Shown: positions 36,233 through 43,919 of the stretch, piece after piece | Numbering within the stretch: position 1 is the first letter of the stretch | Layout: each line of letters begins with the position of its first letter | NCBI GenBank assembly: GCA_002747175.1 | Contig: PDTK01000030.1 | Span: 28,164 to 92,163, forward strand | DNA: 64,000 bases | Direction of reading: 5' to 3' | Source of the DNA: Deltaproteobacteria bacterium | Lineage (GTDB): Bacteria > Desulfobacterota > Desulfobacteria > Desulfobacterales > Desulfosarcinaceae | Program-made: the position numbers and the translations under genes | Notes under the pieces: model-generated | The model's input: only the letters and a program-made list of their open reading frames with translations | Databases searched by the model: none | What the model was told of the DNA's origin: nothing

Positions 36233-38470
36233 ATGCTGCTCAATTTCAAGCTGCGCACCAAACTGCTGGCCATCGGAATCTTGCTAAGCATCATCCCCCT
36301 CCTGATCGTTGCCGGCGCAACAGTCATAATAAACAACAAGATGATTAACATCATAGGCCAGAAAGTGGAAAATCTGGCAAAATCGGACTTGAACCATATT
36401 GTCGGCGGCATCTATTCCATGTGCAAAGCCCAGCATGAGGTGACTGAAAAAGACCTTGATCATTCGTTGGCCATCGCCCGCCACCTGATTTCCAGCTACG
36501 GGGAGATCCACGTTTCCAATGAAACGGTCCCGTGGAAAATGGTGAATCAGTATACAAAATCTTCTGAAACCAAACAATTACCCAAATTGATGGTTGGAGA
36601 TCACTGGCTGGGAAAAATCGAGAGTCTGCGGGAACCGGTGATTATCGTCGACAAAGTTCAAGAGCTTGCCGGGGCGACGTGTACCATTTTCCAGCGAATC
36701 AATGAATCAGGGGACATGTTACGGGTTGCCACCAATGTGATCCGCAAGGACGGCCAAAGAGCCATTGGTACATTTATACCCAAGAGCAACCCGAACGGGC
36801 AAAACAACCCGGTGGTAAGCCGCGTGCTTGAAGGCGAGACCTACCGGGGTCGTGCTTATGTCGTAAACAAATGGTACATCACCGTATACGAACCCATCTA
36901 TGATCCCAGCAACAAAATTATTGGCATGCTATATGCCGGAATCCCCCAAGAAAATGTCAAAAGCCTGCGTGCCGCTGTCATCAAGACGAAGGTCGGCGAA
37001 AGAGGTCACACCTTTGTACTTGATCGCAACGGGAATTACGTTATTTCGAAAGATGGCCTGCTGGACGGCGAGAACATTCTCGATCACAAGGACGCCGACG
37101 GTCGTTTTCCCTATAAAGAAATCATTGAAAAGGCGATGGTTTTATCACCGGGAGAAATCGATGAAGCTATTTTTTCCCTTAGGGAATCGCGTTCCACAGA
37201 ACTGAAGCGGGCCAAGTTTATGTACTTTAAATATTGGGACTGGATTATCGGTGTGGAAGCCTATGAAGATGACTTCCGCACCGCACAACGTGAAGTGGCT
37301 TCAGCCTCACGCAAAAATATCGGTCTGATTGGAGTGACCATCGCATCGACCACGATTGCCACTGTACTGGTCTGGCTTTTCGTTGCCAGCGGGATTGTGA
37401 AACCCATAGAAACAATCTTTTCCTTTGCAAACGCCTTGTCCAATGGAGATTTCTCTCAGCGACTGAAAACGAGCAAGAAAGGGATAATGGTAAAAGACGA
37501 AACTGAAAGACTGAAAGTGGCGCTGAATACCATGAGCGACCAGATAAAGACTGGCCTTGACAAACTGGAATACAATCGAAAATCAATCAGGCTCAAGGTT
37601 CGGGTTCAAAAAGAAATTCTGGACATGATCGGTGATACATCAGGAAAAGTCGCTGAGCGTGCTCAAAAATCTATGGAGTCCTGCGTTTATTTAACAAAAA
37701 ATTTAACACAACAATTCACCATGCTTGCCGAGATAAATGAAATGATGACACGTGTGGATGTCCGCTCTTCTAGCAATGCCGATCAGGCGGGCAACGCCAG
37801 TAGAATTGCCACCCAGACGAAGGAAATGGCCCAAGAGGGTAATCGGAAAATGAAAACCATGCTCAACGCAATGGATGAAATCAGTACGTCCAGTCAGGAG
37901 ATCATTAAAATTTTGGATGTTTTGCAGGACATTTCGGATCAGACCAATCTACTGGCCCTGAATGCGACCATCGAAGCCGCCCGGGCAGGCGAAGCCGGCA
38001 AGGGGTTTGCCGTGGTGGCCCAGGAAGTGAAAGATCTGGCCTTGCGGTCCATGAATGCGGTGAAAGAGACTTCCAATCTATTGAAACAATCATCCCAAAA
38101 CGTTAAAAATGGTGTGCACATCGCAACGGAAACCGGCAGCGCCCTGGAAGAGATCGTGAAACACGTCGTGGAGGTTACCGGGATTGCCAAAGAAATTTCA
38201 GAGGGATCCACAGACCAAGTGGACGCCATTAATCAGGTCAAAAACATGTTGCAGCAAGCCAATGCAAAAATAGACGTGATGCGCCAGACATCTGAGGAGA
38301 CATCACAGCATGCTGAAGAATTATCGAACCAATCCAATCAACTGGTGACACAACTGAACCTGAAACTCCAGGAGAATGACGTGACTACCGAGACAGATGA
38401 GATGGAAGCGGAAGAATTCCGGGAAAACAACGATGCCTGGAGTGAAAAAAGCGACCAATTGGTGGGATAA
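36233..38470 (+). CDS. Methyl-accepting chemotaxis protein with Cache-type sensor
   Basis: The 745-residue receptor has TM1 at about 11-33, a large periplasmic Cache_3-Cache_2-like sensor (34-358; [58 protein letters not shown]), TM2 at about 361-383, a HAMP domain (384-440) and a cytoplasmic signalling domain with the conserved hairpin tip [23 protein letters not shown] written here only in part as [16 protein letters not shown]. It signals through CheW/CheA to flagellar motors. No CheBR-binding pentapeptide is seen at the C-terminus. The ligand is unknown; Cache_3-Cache_2 sensors often bind organic acids. Confidence 0.93.
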   Translation: MLLNFKLRTKLLAIGILLSIIPLLIVAGATVIINNKMINIIGQKVENLAKSDLNHIVGGIYSMCKAQHEVTEKDLDHSLAIARHLISSYGEIHVSNETVPWKMVNQYTKSSETKQLPKLMVGDHWLGKIESLREPVIIVDKVQELAGATCTIFQRINESGDMLRVATNVIRKDGQRAIGTFIPKSNPNGQNNPVVSRVLEGETYRGRAYVVNKWYITVYEPIYDPSNKIIGMLYAGIPQENVKSLRAAVIKTKVGERGHTFVLDRNGNYVISKDGLLDGENILDHKDADGRFPYKEIIEKAMVLSPGEIDEAIFSLRESRSTELKRAKFMYFKYWDWIIGVEAYEDDFRTAQREVASASRKNIGLIGVTIASTTIATVLVWLFVASGIVKPIETIFSFANALSNGDFSQRLKTSKKGIMVKDETERLKVALNTMSDQIKTGLDKLEYNRKSIRLKVRVQKEILDMIGDTSGKVAERAQKSMESCVYLTKNLTQQFTMLAEINEMMTRVDVRSSSNADQAGNASRIATQTKEMAQEGNRKMKTMLNAMDEISTSSQEIIKILDVLQDISDQTNLLALNATIEAARAGEAGKGFAVVAQEVKDLALRSMNAVKETSNLLKQSSQNVKNGVHIATETGSALEEIVKHVVEVTGIAKEISEGSTDQVDAINQVKNMLQQANAKIDVMRQTSEETSQHAEELSNQSNQLVTQLNLKLQENDVTTETDEMEAEEFRENNDAWSEKSDQLVG

Positions 38471-38498
38471 ATATCCGGATTTTGCAACGCTGGGGTAC

Positions 38499-38610
38499 AG
38501 CAAGCATTTACAGGGCGCCGTAAATGCGCGGCGTCGGGTACGCAGAGGTATTGGCCATGCTTCAAGAGCCCGGCAGCAAAGCAAATGCGGTGCCCTGTGA
38601 ATGCTTGCGG
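38499..38610. repeat. Family B repeat, shortened copy B3
   Basis: CAAGCATTTACAGGGCGCCG, then GCGCGGCGTCGGGTACGCAG, then CCCTGTGAATGCTTGC. It lacks the first 40 bases of B4. The preceding bases TTTGCAACGCTGGGG (38481-38495) are the end of a family A element, so A and B abut here. It lies between the convergent chemoreceptor and butyrate kinase genes. Confidence 0.75.
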
Positions 38611-38613
38611 ATT

Positions 38614-39672
38614 TTAATATTCGGCGGCTGCTTCCGTACCACTGAGTACACGCAAGGCACCCGCCGCCAGAGCCTGCATCTCTTTTTCACCGGGGATGAC
38701 CGCTATCTCGGCCAGCCAGCCGACACGGGCTTTAACCATGCTCACAATACGCTCGGAATTGGCAATACCACCGGTAATGATAATCCGGTCAACCTTTCCG
38801 TGTAATACCGCTGCGTAGCCGCCAATGTCCTTACAGACCTGATAGACGAATGCCTCCAGCACAAGAGAGGCCCGTTCATTACCTTCAACGCTGTATTGTT
38901 CAATTTCAGCGATATCTTTGGTTCCGAAATAGTCGAACATGCCTGCCTGAGTGCTCATCTTCTGCACCAGTTGTTCACGCGTATAGGTGCCGCTGAAGCA
39001 TAATTGCACCAACGGATAAGCGGGAAGGCCCCCGCACCGTTCCGGAGAAAACGGTCCGTTGGAACGACCGCCGCTTCCATCCACCATGCGGCCCTGGCGG
39101 TGCGCGGCAATGGAAATGCCTGAGCCCAAATGGGCGACGATGAAGTTAAAATCACGGTAATCACCGCCCAGGTTTGCTGCCACTTCGCGGCAAACCGCCT
39201 TCTGGTTCAGGGCATGCAGCCAACTGGGACGCTCAATTTCCGACATACCGGAAAACCGGGCGACCTCGTCGAACTCGTCCACAGAGACCGGGTCCACGAT
39301 AAATGAGGGAATGCCCAGAGGATCGGCTATTTCTTTAGACAATATCGGCCCGAGGTTGGATGGATGTTCGCCGCTTACCGCATTACGCAAATCTTCGACC
39401 ATGCGCTGGTTCACGGCATAGGTTCCGCCGGACACGGGACGTAACAGTCCCCCCCGACCCGCCACGGCTGCGAACCCGTCAAGGGAGTGGCCGTTGTGTT
39501 CCAGTGTTTCGAAAATGGCCTGTTTACGCAGGGGAAGCTGATCGAACAAGCTGGATAAACGGTGCAATTCGTCATCCGGATGGACGACATTGACATTTAG
39601 CAATTCCTCCTGGTTTGAAAACACAGCGATCTTTGTCGAGGTGCCACCCGGGTTGATGGCCAAAATCTTCAT
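38614..39672 (-). CDS. buk: Butyrate (branched-chain acyl) kinase
   Basis: Makes ATP and a carboxylate from an acyl phosphate. The 352-residue protein is of the acetokinase/ASKHA family: LAINPGGTSTKIAVF at the N-terminus, VAGRGGLLRPVSGGTYAVN, FIVAHLGSGISIAAHRQG and RIIITGGIANSERI. Butyrate kinases are about 355 residues, against about 400 for acetate kinases. The ATG at 39672 follows AAGGAG. It is the last gene of the TRAP-linked minus-strand cluster, and its partner phosphate butyryltransferase lies 11 kb upstream on the same strand. Confidence 0.92.
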   Translation of the reverse strand: MKILAINPGGTSTKIAVFSNQEELLNVNVVHPDDELHRLSSLFDQLPLRKQAIFETLEHNGHSLDGFAAVAGRGGLLRPVSGGTYAVNQRMVEDLRNAVSGEHPSNLGPILSKEIADPLGIPSFIVDPVSVDEFDEVARFSGMSEIERPSWLHALNQKAVCREVAANLGGDYRDFNFIVAHLGSGISIAAHRQGRMVDGSGGRSNGPFSPERCGGLPAYPLVQLCFSGTYTREQLVQKMSTQAGMFDYFGTKDIAEIEQYSVEGNERASLVLEAFVYQVCKDIGGYAAVLHGKVDRIIITGGIANSERIVSMVKARVGWLAEIAVIPGEKEMQALAAGALRVLSGTEAAAEY

Positions 39673-39718
39673 GGGGGGATACTCCTTGTCTGGCGACATA
39701 ATTGTCGCATTCGTTTAG

Positions 39719-39876
39719 TGCCTGTTCACGGGGTAGAAGCAGCCAATACCTGTAAAGCACAGCCGGTAAGCGTTTACAGGGCGAACGTAGATGCGCGGCT
39801 TCGGGCACGCAGACGTATGGGGTATACTTCAAGTGCCCGGTAACAAAGCAGATGCGTTCTCCCTGTGAACGCTTAT
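39719..39876. repeat. Family B repeat, copy B4
   Basis: Full-length copy: GCCTGTTCACGGGGTAGAAG, CAGCCGGTAAGCGTTTACAG, GCGCGGCTTCGGGCACGCAG, ending CCCTGTGAACGCTTATT. Arms AAGCGTTTACAGGG and CCCTGTGAACGCTT can pair. It fills the buk-dctM gap. Confidence 0.88.
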
Positions 39877-39880
39877 TTCG

Positions 39881-39928
39881 TTTAGTGCTCATCCGCAAAT
39901 GGCAAATTTGTCCGATATCTGCGTTATT
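39881..39928. repeat. Short repeat F, copy 2
   Basis: Inverted copy of 36043-36091. It includes the dctM stop: read on the minus strand, TAACGCAGATATCGG begins with the stop codon TAA itself. A small internal palindrome CAAAT-TTGCC-ATTTG is present. Confidence 0.65.
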
Positions 39929-41192
39929 TGACAAAAAACATAGTAACGGGTGGATAAAAGGTAACCACAAGCAAGGAAATGATCATGGCGAAGATGAACC
40001 ATTTAACATGTTTCATCATTTCCCCTAAAGTCACTTTACCAACAACAGCAGCGACAAAAAGATTCAATCCAAACGGTGGTGTTACAAAACCAATTGCCAA
40101 GTTTGCCACAAGTATTACACCAAAAGTAATTGATGTCATACCCAGCCCCTCAACCAGGGGAAGCAGAATCGGTGCTAAAATGATAATAGCTGGAATAATA
40201 TCTACCAAACAACCAATAATCAATAAGAGTATATTGATTATCAAAAATAAAATATTACTATTATCAGTGAGTCCTAATAAAAAACCCGCAATGGCTTGGG
40301 GAACATGATTAACACTTAAGTAATAAGAAAATGCCATTGACAGGGAGATCAAATAACAAACAGCACCATTAAGAACGACAGCAGAAACGAAAGCTTCATA
40401 AATACTTTCCCGATCAAGCTCTTTATAAACACATGTTCCTATTATCAATGAATACACAACGGCTACCACAGATGCTTCGGTAGGTGTAAAAAAACCTGTG
40501 TATATACCGCCTAGAACAATTACTGGTGCCATTAACGCTAAAAAAGATTTCTTGAAGGAAATAAATACAGATTTGACTGTCGGTCGAATTCCTGTTTCAG
40601 CGTAATTATTTTTTTTAGAAATAAAAAAGCAAGTGATCATTAGTGAAATGCCAAATAATATTCCTGGAACAATACCGGCAATGAACAGATCACCAATTGA
40701 TGTTTGAGTAGAAATAGCATATATTACCAAAGGAATGCTTGGTGGAATAATAATTCCTATTGTGCCAGCCGCAGCGGATAATGCAGAACTAAAGGAATTG
40801 TCATATCCTTTTTTTTTCATCTCGGGTATCATGATCGTACCAATCGACGATGTCGTGGCAATCGCAGACCCTGAGATAGCAGCAAAAAACATACAAGCAG
40901 CGGTGGTGGTGATCGCTAAGCCTCCAGTGAAAAAACCAACACATGTATTCGCGAAATCAATTATTCTTCTTGCAATTCCGCCAGTTGACATTAAAGATCC
41001 TGCTAAAATAAAAAATGGAACGGCTAACAAAGAAAATGTGTCAACCCCGGCAAATGCTTTCAACGAAATAATGACTAGTGGTAAATCCGAAATATAGATT
41101 GCTATTGCCGCGGCAACACCAATAGCAATGCCAACCGGGACACCAATTATAACAAACAACCCCAACAGACCAAATAATAATAAACCTTCCAT
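39924..41192 (-). CDS. dctM: TRAP transporter large permease (DctM)
   Basis: The 422-residue, highly hydrophobic protein is the ion-coupled transport subunit of a tripartite ATP-independent periplasmic transporter, with about 12 membrane helices. Typical segments are VPFFILAGSLMSTGGIARRIIDFA, AAISGSAIATTSSIGTIMIPEM, GTIGIIIPPSIPLVIYA and GFVTPPFGLNLFVAA. It works with DctQ and DctP, encoded just upstream on the same strand, probably taking up an organic acid with Na+. The TRAP genes are clearly more AT-rich by eye than the VOR genes upstream, suggesting a separate origin. Its stop codon lies in a repeat. Confidence 0.95.
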   Translation of the reverse strand: MEGLLLFGLLGLFVIIGVPVGIAIGVAAAIAIYISDLPLVIISLKAFAGVDTFSLLAVPFFILAGSLMSTGGIARRIIDFANTCVGFFTGGLAITTTAACMFFAAISGSAIATTSSIGTIMIPEMKKKGYDNSFSSALSAAAGTIGIIIPPSIPLVIYAISTQTSIGDLFIAGIVPGILFGISLMITCFFISKKNNYAETGIRPTVKSVFISFKKSFLALMAPVIVLGGIYTGFFTPTEASVVAVVYSLIIGTCVYKELDRESIYEAFVSAVVLNGAVCYLISLSMAFSYYLSVNHVPQAIAGFLLGLTDNSNILFLIINILLLIIGCLVDIIPAIIILAPILLPLVEGLGMTSITFGVILVANLAIGFVTPPFGLNLFVAAVVGKVTLGEMMKHVKWFIFAMIISLLVVTFYPPVTMFFVK

Positions 41193-41211
41193 AACTTCTA
41201 TACCCCCGCAT

Positions 41212-41478
41212 GCCTATGGTTGCCCCCCCCCATAGTTGCATAAAAAATGAGAAATTTATCGTTAATATCTGAAAGATATAGATAAAATACATAATTTTAC
41301 GCAAGGTCCTGGAATTCAACAGATGAGAAATCCAGGATCCAACAATAATTTTCTCATTTTGTACCCTTCCGGGAAATCCGGAGAAAGCCAGATCCCACAT
41401 TGCCAAGGGATCGCAGTAACGTACTACGGCTTTACCCTTGGCACTGACGCCCTCCGGCTTTTGCAACGCTGGGGTTGA
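41212..41478. repeat. Family A repeat, longest copy A5 (inverted), with C9 tract
   Basis: From GGTTGCCCCCCCCCATAG through a tail (TTACGCAAGGTCCTGGAATT) also seen in A7, then CTCATTTTGTACCCTTCCGG, CCAAGGGATCGCAGTAACG and CTCCGGCTTTTGCAACGCTG. It fills the dctM-dctQ gap, which is normally only a few bases in TRAP operons. Confidence 0.85.
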
Positions 41479-41499
41479 CCATACCTTAATAAGTCGTGT

Positions 41500-42000
41500 T
41501 TATTCACCGGCCACCCGCAGATCGGGTGACTTGATTGCTTTAAATTCAGTTACAATTAGACCTAAAAGTCTTAAGCCCATAACTGTTGCACCAATAGGGA
41601 TCGAAAGATATGGAATAAACATTGGAACTCCCATTGCGGCTGAGACATTACCTGTTTTCATTGATTGCAAAACAAAAAAACATGAATTATAGGCCAAGAA
41701 AGCACAGAACACAAACCAAGAAATTTTCGAAAGTATCTCGGCATATGGTTTTAATTTTCCATTGAACATTGTAAAAATAAATTCTACACGGATGTGGCTT
41801 CCTTTTCTTGTTGCAATGCTGGCTCCCAGCCATACTTGATACACAAAGATATAACGGGATAGCTCTTCGCTCCATGGAAGTGCATGATTAAAAAAATTTC
41901 TGGAGACTATCTGAAAAAATATAACGACAACTGTAATAACGAGGCTGACTACCAGCGTTACTTCTTCTATTTTATTATATAAATCAAAAAATGATTTCAA
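41500..42000 (-). CDS. dctQ: TRAP transporter small permease (DctQ)
   Basis: The 166-residue protein has four membrane helices (about 13-35, 47-67, 90-110, 128-150), the normal DctQ layout, with the conserved ALPWSEELSRYIFVYQVWLGAS written here in part as ALPWSEELSRYIFVYQVW. It joins DctP and DctM into the working transporter. It sits between dctP and dctM on the same strand, separated from each by a repeat element of 150-270 bp. Confidence 0.93.
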   Translation of the reverse strand: MKSFFDLYNKIEEVTLVVSLVITVVVIFFQIVSRNFFNHALPWSEELSRYIFVYQVWLGASIATRKGSHIRVEFIFTMFNGKLKPYAEILSKISWFVFCAFLAYNSCFFVLQSMKTGNVSAAMGVPMFIPYLSIPIGATVMGLRLLGLIVTEFKAIKSPDLRVAGE

Positions 42001-42044
42001 ACTATCATTCCCTCCTTAATATTTATGAAGCCACATAAAAATCA

Positions 42045-42204
42045 CGTACCTGTTCACGGGATAGAAGCAGCCAATACCTGTAAAGCACAGCCGGTAAGCG
42101 TTTACAGGGTGAACGTAGATGCGCGGCTTCGGGCACGCAGACGTATGGGGCACACTTCAAGTGCCCAATAACAAAGCAGGCGCGGTACCCTGTGATCGCT
42201 TACA
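42045..42204. repeat. Family B repeat, copy B5
   Basis: GTACCTGTTCACGGGATAG, then CAGCCGGTAAGCGTTTACAG and GCGCGGCTTCGGGCACGCAG, ending CCCTGTGATCGCTTAC. Nearly identical to B4. It lies in the dctQ-dctP gap. The remaining 190 bp up to the dctP stop have no ORF; a GAACGTCCAACTTCGAATTT segment resembles one at 20661. Confidence 0.88.
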
Positions 42205-42394
42205 AAATTACCGCCATCCAGAGAGGGGTGGTTTGGTAAAGCCCTTTGGAAGGGGTTATAATCCAAACCAGTGAACGTCCAACTTCGAATTTTAAAAATG
42301 AATTCTTTGGTTTAGGGGCTCAAGAAGGCGTTCCAAATACCACTCGCCTCCTTGAGCCGATTTATCCTGTCCAGGAAAATCCTGAATTTGGATA

Positions 42395-43396
42395 TTATTG
42401 ATTATTGTACTTATCAACCAAATCAAATATATCCTGACCAATTTTATCTTTAAACTGTGCGTAAACAGGCTGAACTGCTTTCACAAACAATAAATGGTTT
42501 TTGGGTGTAATTTTATTGACGGCCGTCCCACTTTTAATAATTTTATCAACATAGCCGTCTTCACCTGCGATCTTCATTTCCCGTTGTTTATCAATCAAAA
42601 ACATTTTAGCGGCTTTTTCAATAACCTCTTGCTGCTCTTTGGTCAAAGAACTGAAAAAGGATTCTCCCATTGTAACGACTCCGAATCCAACGGTATGATC
42701 TGTCAAGCTATAATATTTCTGAACTTCATAAAATTTGTAATTATACACAATTGAAGGGCCATTTTCCTGGCCATCAACGGCCCCTTGCTGCAATGCTGTA
42801 TAAAGCTCACTAAATGCCATTGGAGTTGGGTTCGCACCCAGGGCTTTCATGGTTGCGATATATACAGCGCTCTCCATTACGCGAATATCTAGACCTTTCA
42901 TATCGGCAGGCGTTTGAATAGGTTTTCTATTATTTGTAACAGAACGATTGCCAATAAAATAGAAACCCAATACATGCAATCCGGACTTTACAGCATCAGC
43001 CTTGAGTCTATTTCCTAATTCGCCGTCCACTGCTGAAAAAGCCGTATTTAAATCTTTAAAAATAAACGGCATGTCAAGAATGCCATAAGATGCTTGATAG
43101 TTGCTGATTTGAGCGGTGCTTGGGAGAGCCATCTGAATTGTTCCATAAATGCAACCCTCAACGGATTCAACGTCATTGGCAAGCTCAGAATTTGGATACA
43201 GCTGAACGTCAATGGAACCTTTTGTATTTTTTTCGACATATTTTTCAAACATTAAACCCGTTTGTTGAAGCGTATCTTTGGTGCTCTCAACATGTGAAAT
43301 CTTTAAAACTACGGGTTTGCTCTCAGCAGTTCCACCGAAAGTTGCCATCGCAATAATACACAGGGTGAATGCTATGATCCCTAATTTTCTTTTCAT
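42395..43396 (-). CDS. dctP: TRAP transporter substrate-binding protein (DctP)
   Basis: The 333-residue protein has a signal peptide (MKRKLGIIAFTLCIIAMATFG, cleaved near TAES) and the DctP fold: VLKISHVESTKDTLQQ, SIDVQLYPNSELANDVESVE, MPFIFKDLNTAF and MKGLDIRVMESAVYIATMKALGANPTP in two parts, containing the Arg that usually binds a carboxylate, then AFSELYTALQQGAVDGQENG. The ligand is probably an organic acid. AAGGAG lies before the ATG. It is the first gene of the TRAP-buk segment. Confidence 0.95.
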   Translation of the reverse strand: MKRKLGIIAFTLCIIAMATFGGTAESKPVVLKISHVESTKDTLQQTGLMFEKYVEKNTKGSIDVQLYPNSELANDVESVEGCIYGTIQMALPSTAQISNYQASYGILDMPFIFKDLNTAFSAVDGELGNRLKADAVKSGLHVLGFYFIGNRSVTNNRKPIQTPADMKGLDIRVMESAVYIATMKALGANPTPMAFSELYTALQQGAVDGQENGPSIVYNYKFYEVQKYYSLTDHTVGFGVVTMGESFFSSLTKEQQEVIEKAAKMFLIDKQREMKIAGEDGYVDKIIKSGTAVNKITPKNHLLFVKAVQPVYAQFKDKIGQDIFDLVDKYNNQ

Positions 43397-43486
43397 TTTA
43401 TTCTCCTTTTTTCCTTAATGAAATGAGTTTTGTACGAAAACGACAAAAGCAAAAATGCCTCAGAAAAAATGCTATTCCCCCTTTCA

Positions 43487-43515
43487 AATTTAAAGTGCAT
43501 CGCAATGAGGCTCAA
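43487..43515 (-). promoter_or_regulatory. Candidate sigma70 promoter for dctP
   Basis: On the minus strand TTGAGC (43515-43510) and TAAATT (43492-43487) are separated by 17 bp, about 90 bases before the dctP start. The boxes match 5/6 or fewer consensus positions, so this is suggestive only. It would allow separate expression of the TRAP-buk genes. Confidence 0.35.
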
Positions 43516-43733
43516 CGTCATTGACAGATTCCGAACAGACACTAGCGTATCTTCAATTTCTATGAGCCACCCCTGGCAAAACAAAATTTTCCACGGTTGC
43601 AGATCAAAGTGGGATCTTGCACCCATAATTTTTCAGTACAGCAAATATTTGATAGCCCCGTAAAAAGTCAAAAAATGAAAAATCTCACTTAATAATTTCA
43701 ATAAGTTACGCAGGGTAAAATCGCTAAAAAAGA

Positions 43734-43792
43734 CCTTTTTACGAAACCATCGATATTTGGGAAACGACAGAAATGATGGTTCCGTAAAAAGG
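43734..43792. repeat. Long hairpin related to family D, between dehydrogenase and dctP genes
   Basis: CCTTTTTACGAAACCATC (43734-43751) pairs with GATGGTTCCGTAAAAAGG (43775-43792) with one mismatch. The arm shares GGTTTCGTAAAAAG with the family D MITE. Another CCGTAAAAAGTC at 43661 gives a second possible pairing. With 523 bp of non-coding DNA it separates the VOR part from the TRAP part of the island and may terminate transcription. No ORF is supported in 43397-43919. Confidence 0.65.
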
Positions 43793-43919
43793 CACCAGGC
43801 ATGTCATTTTCGACTATGCGGAAACTTATAAAAAAACTGATAATATTTCTATATTCGACTGATCGAGAGCGATTAAAAACGATCATTTCCGATTTTTTAC
43901 GGGTTTGTCAGAAATGAAA

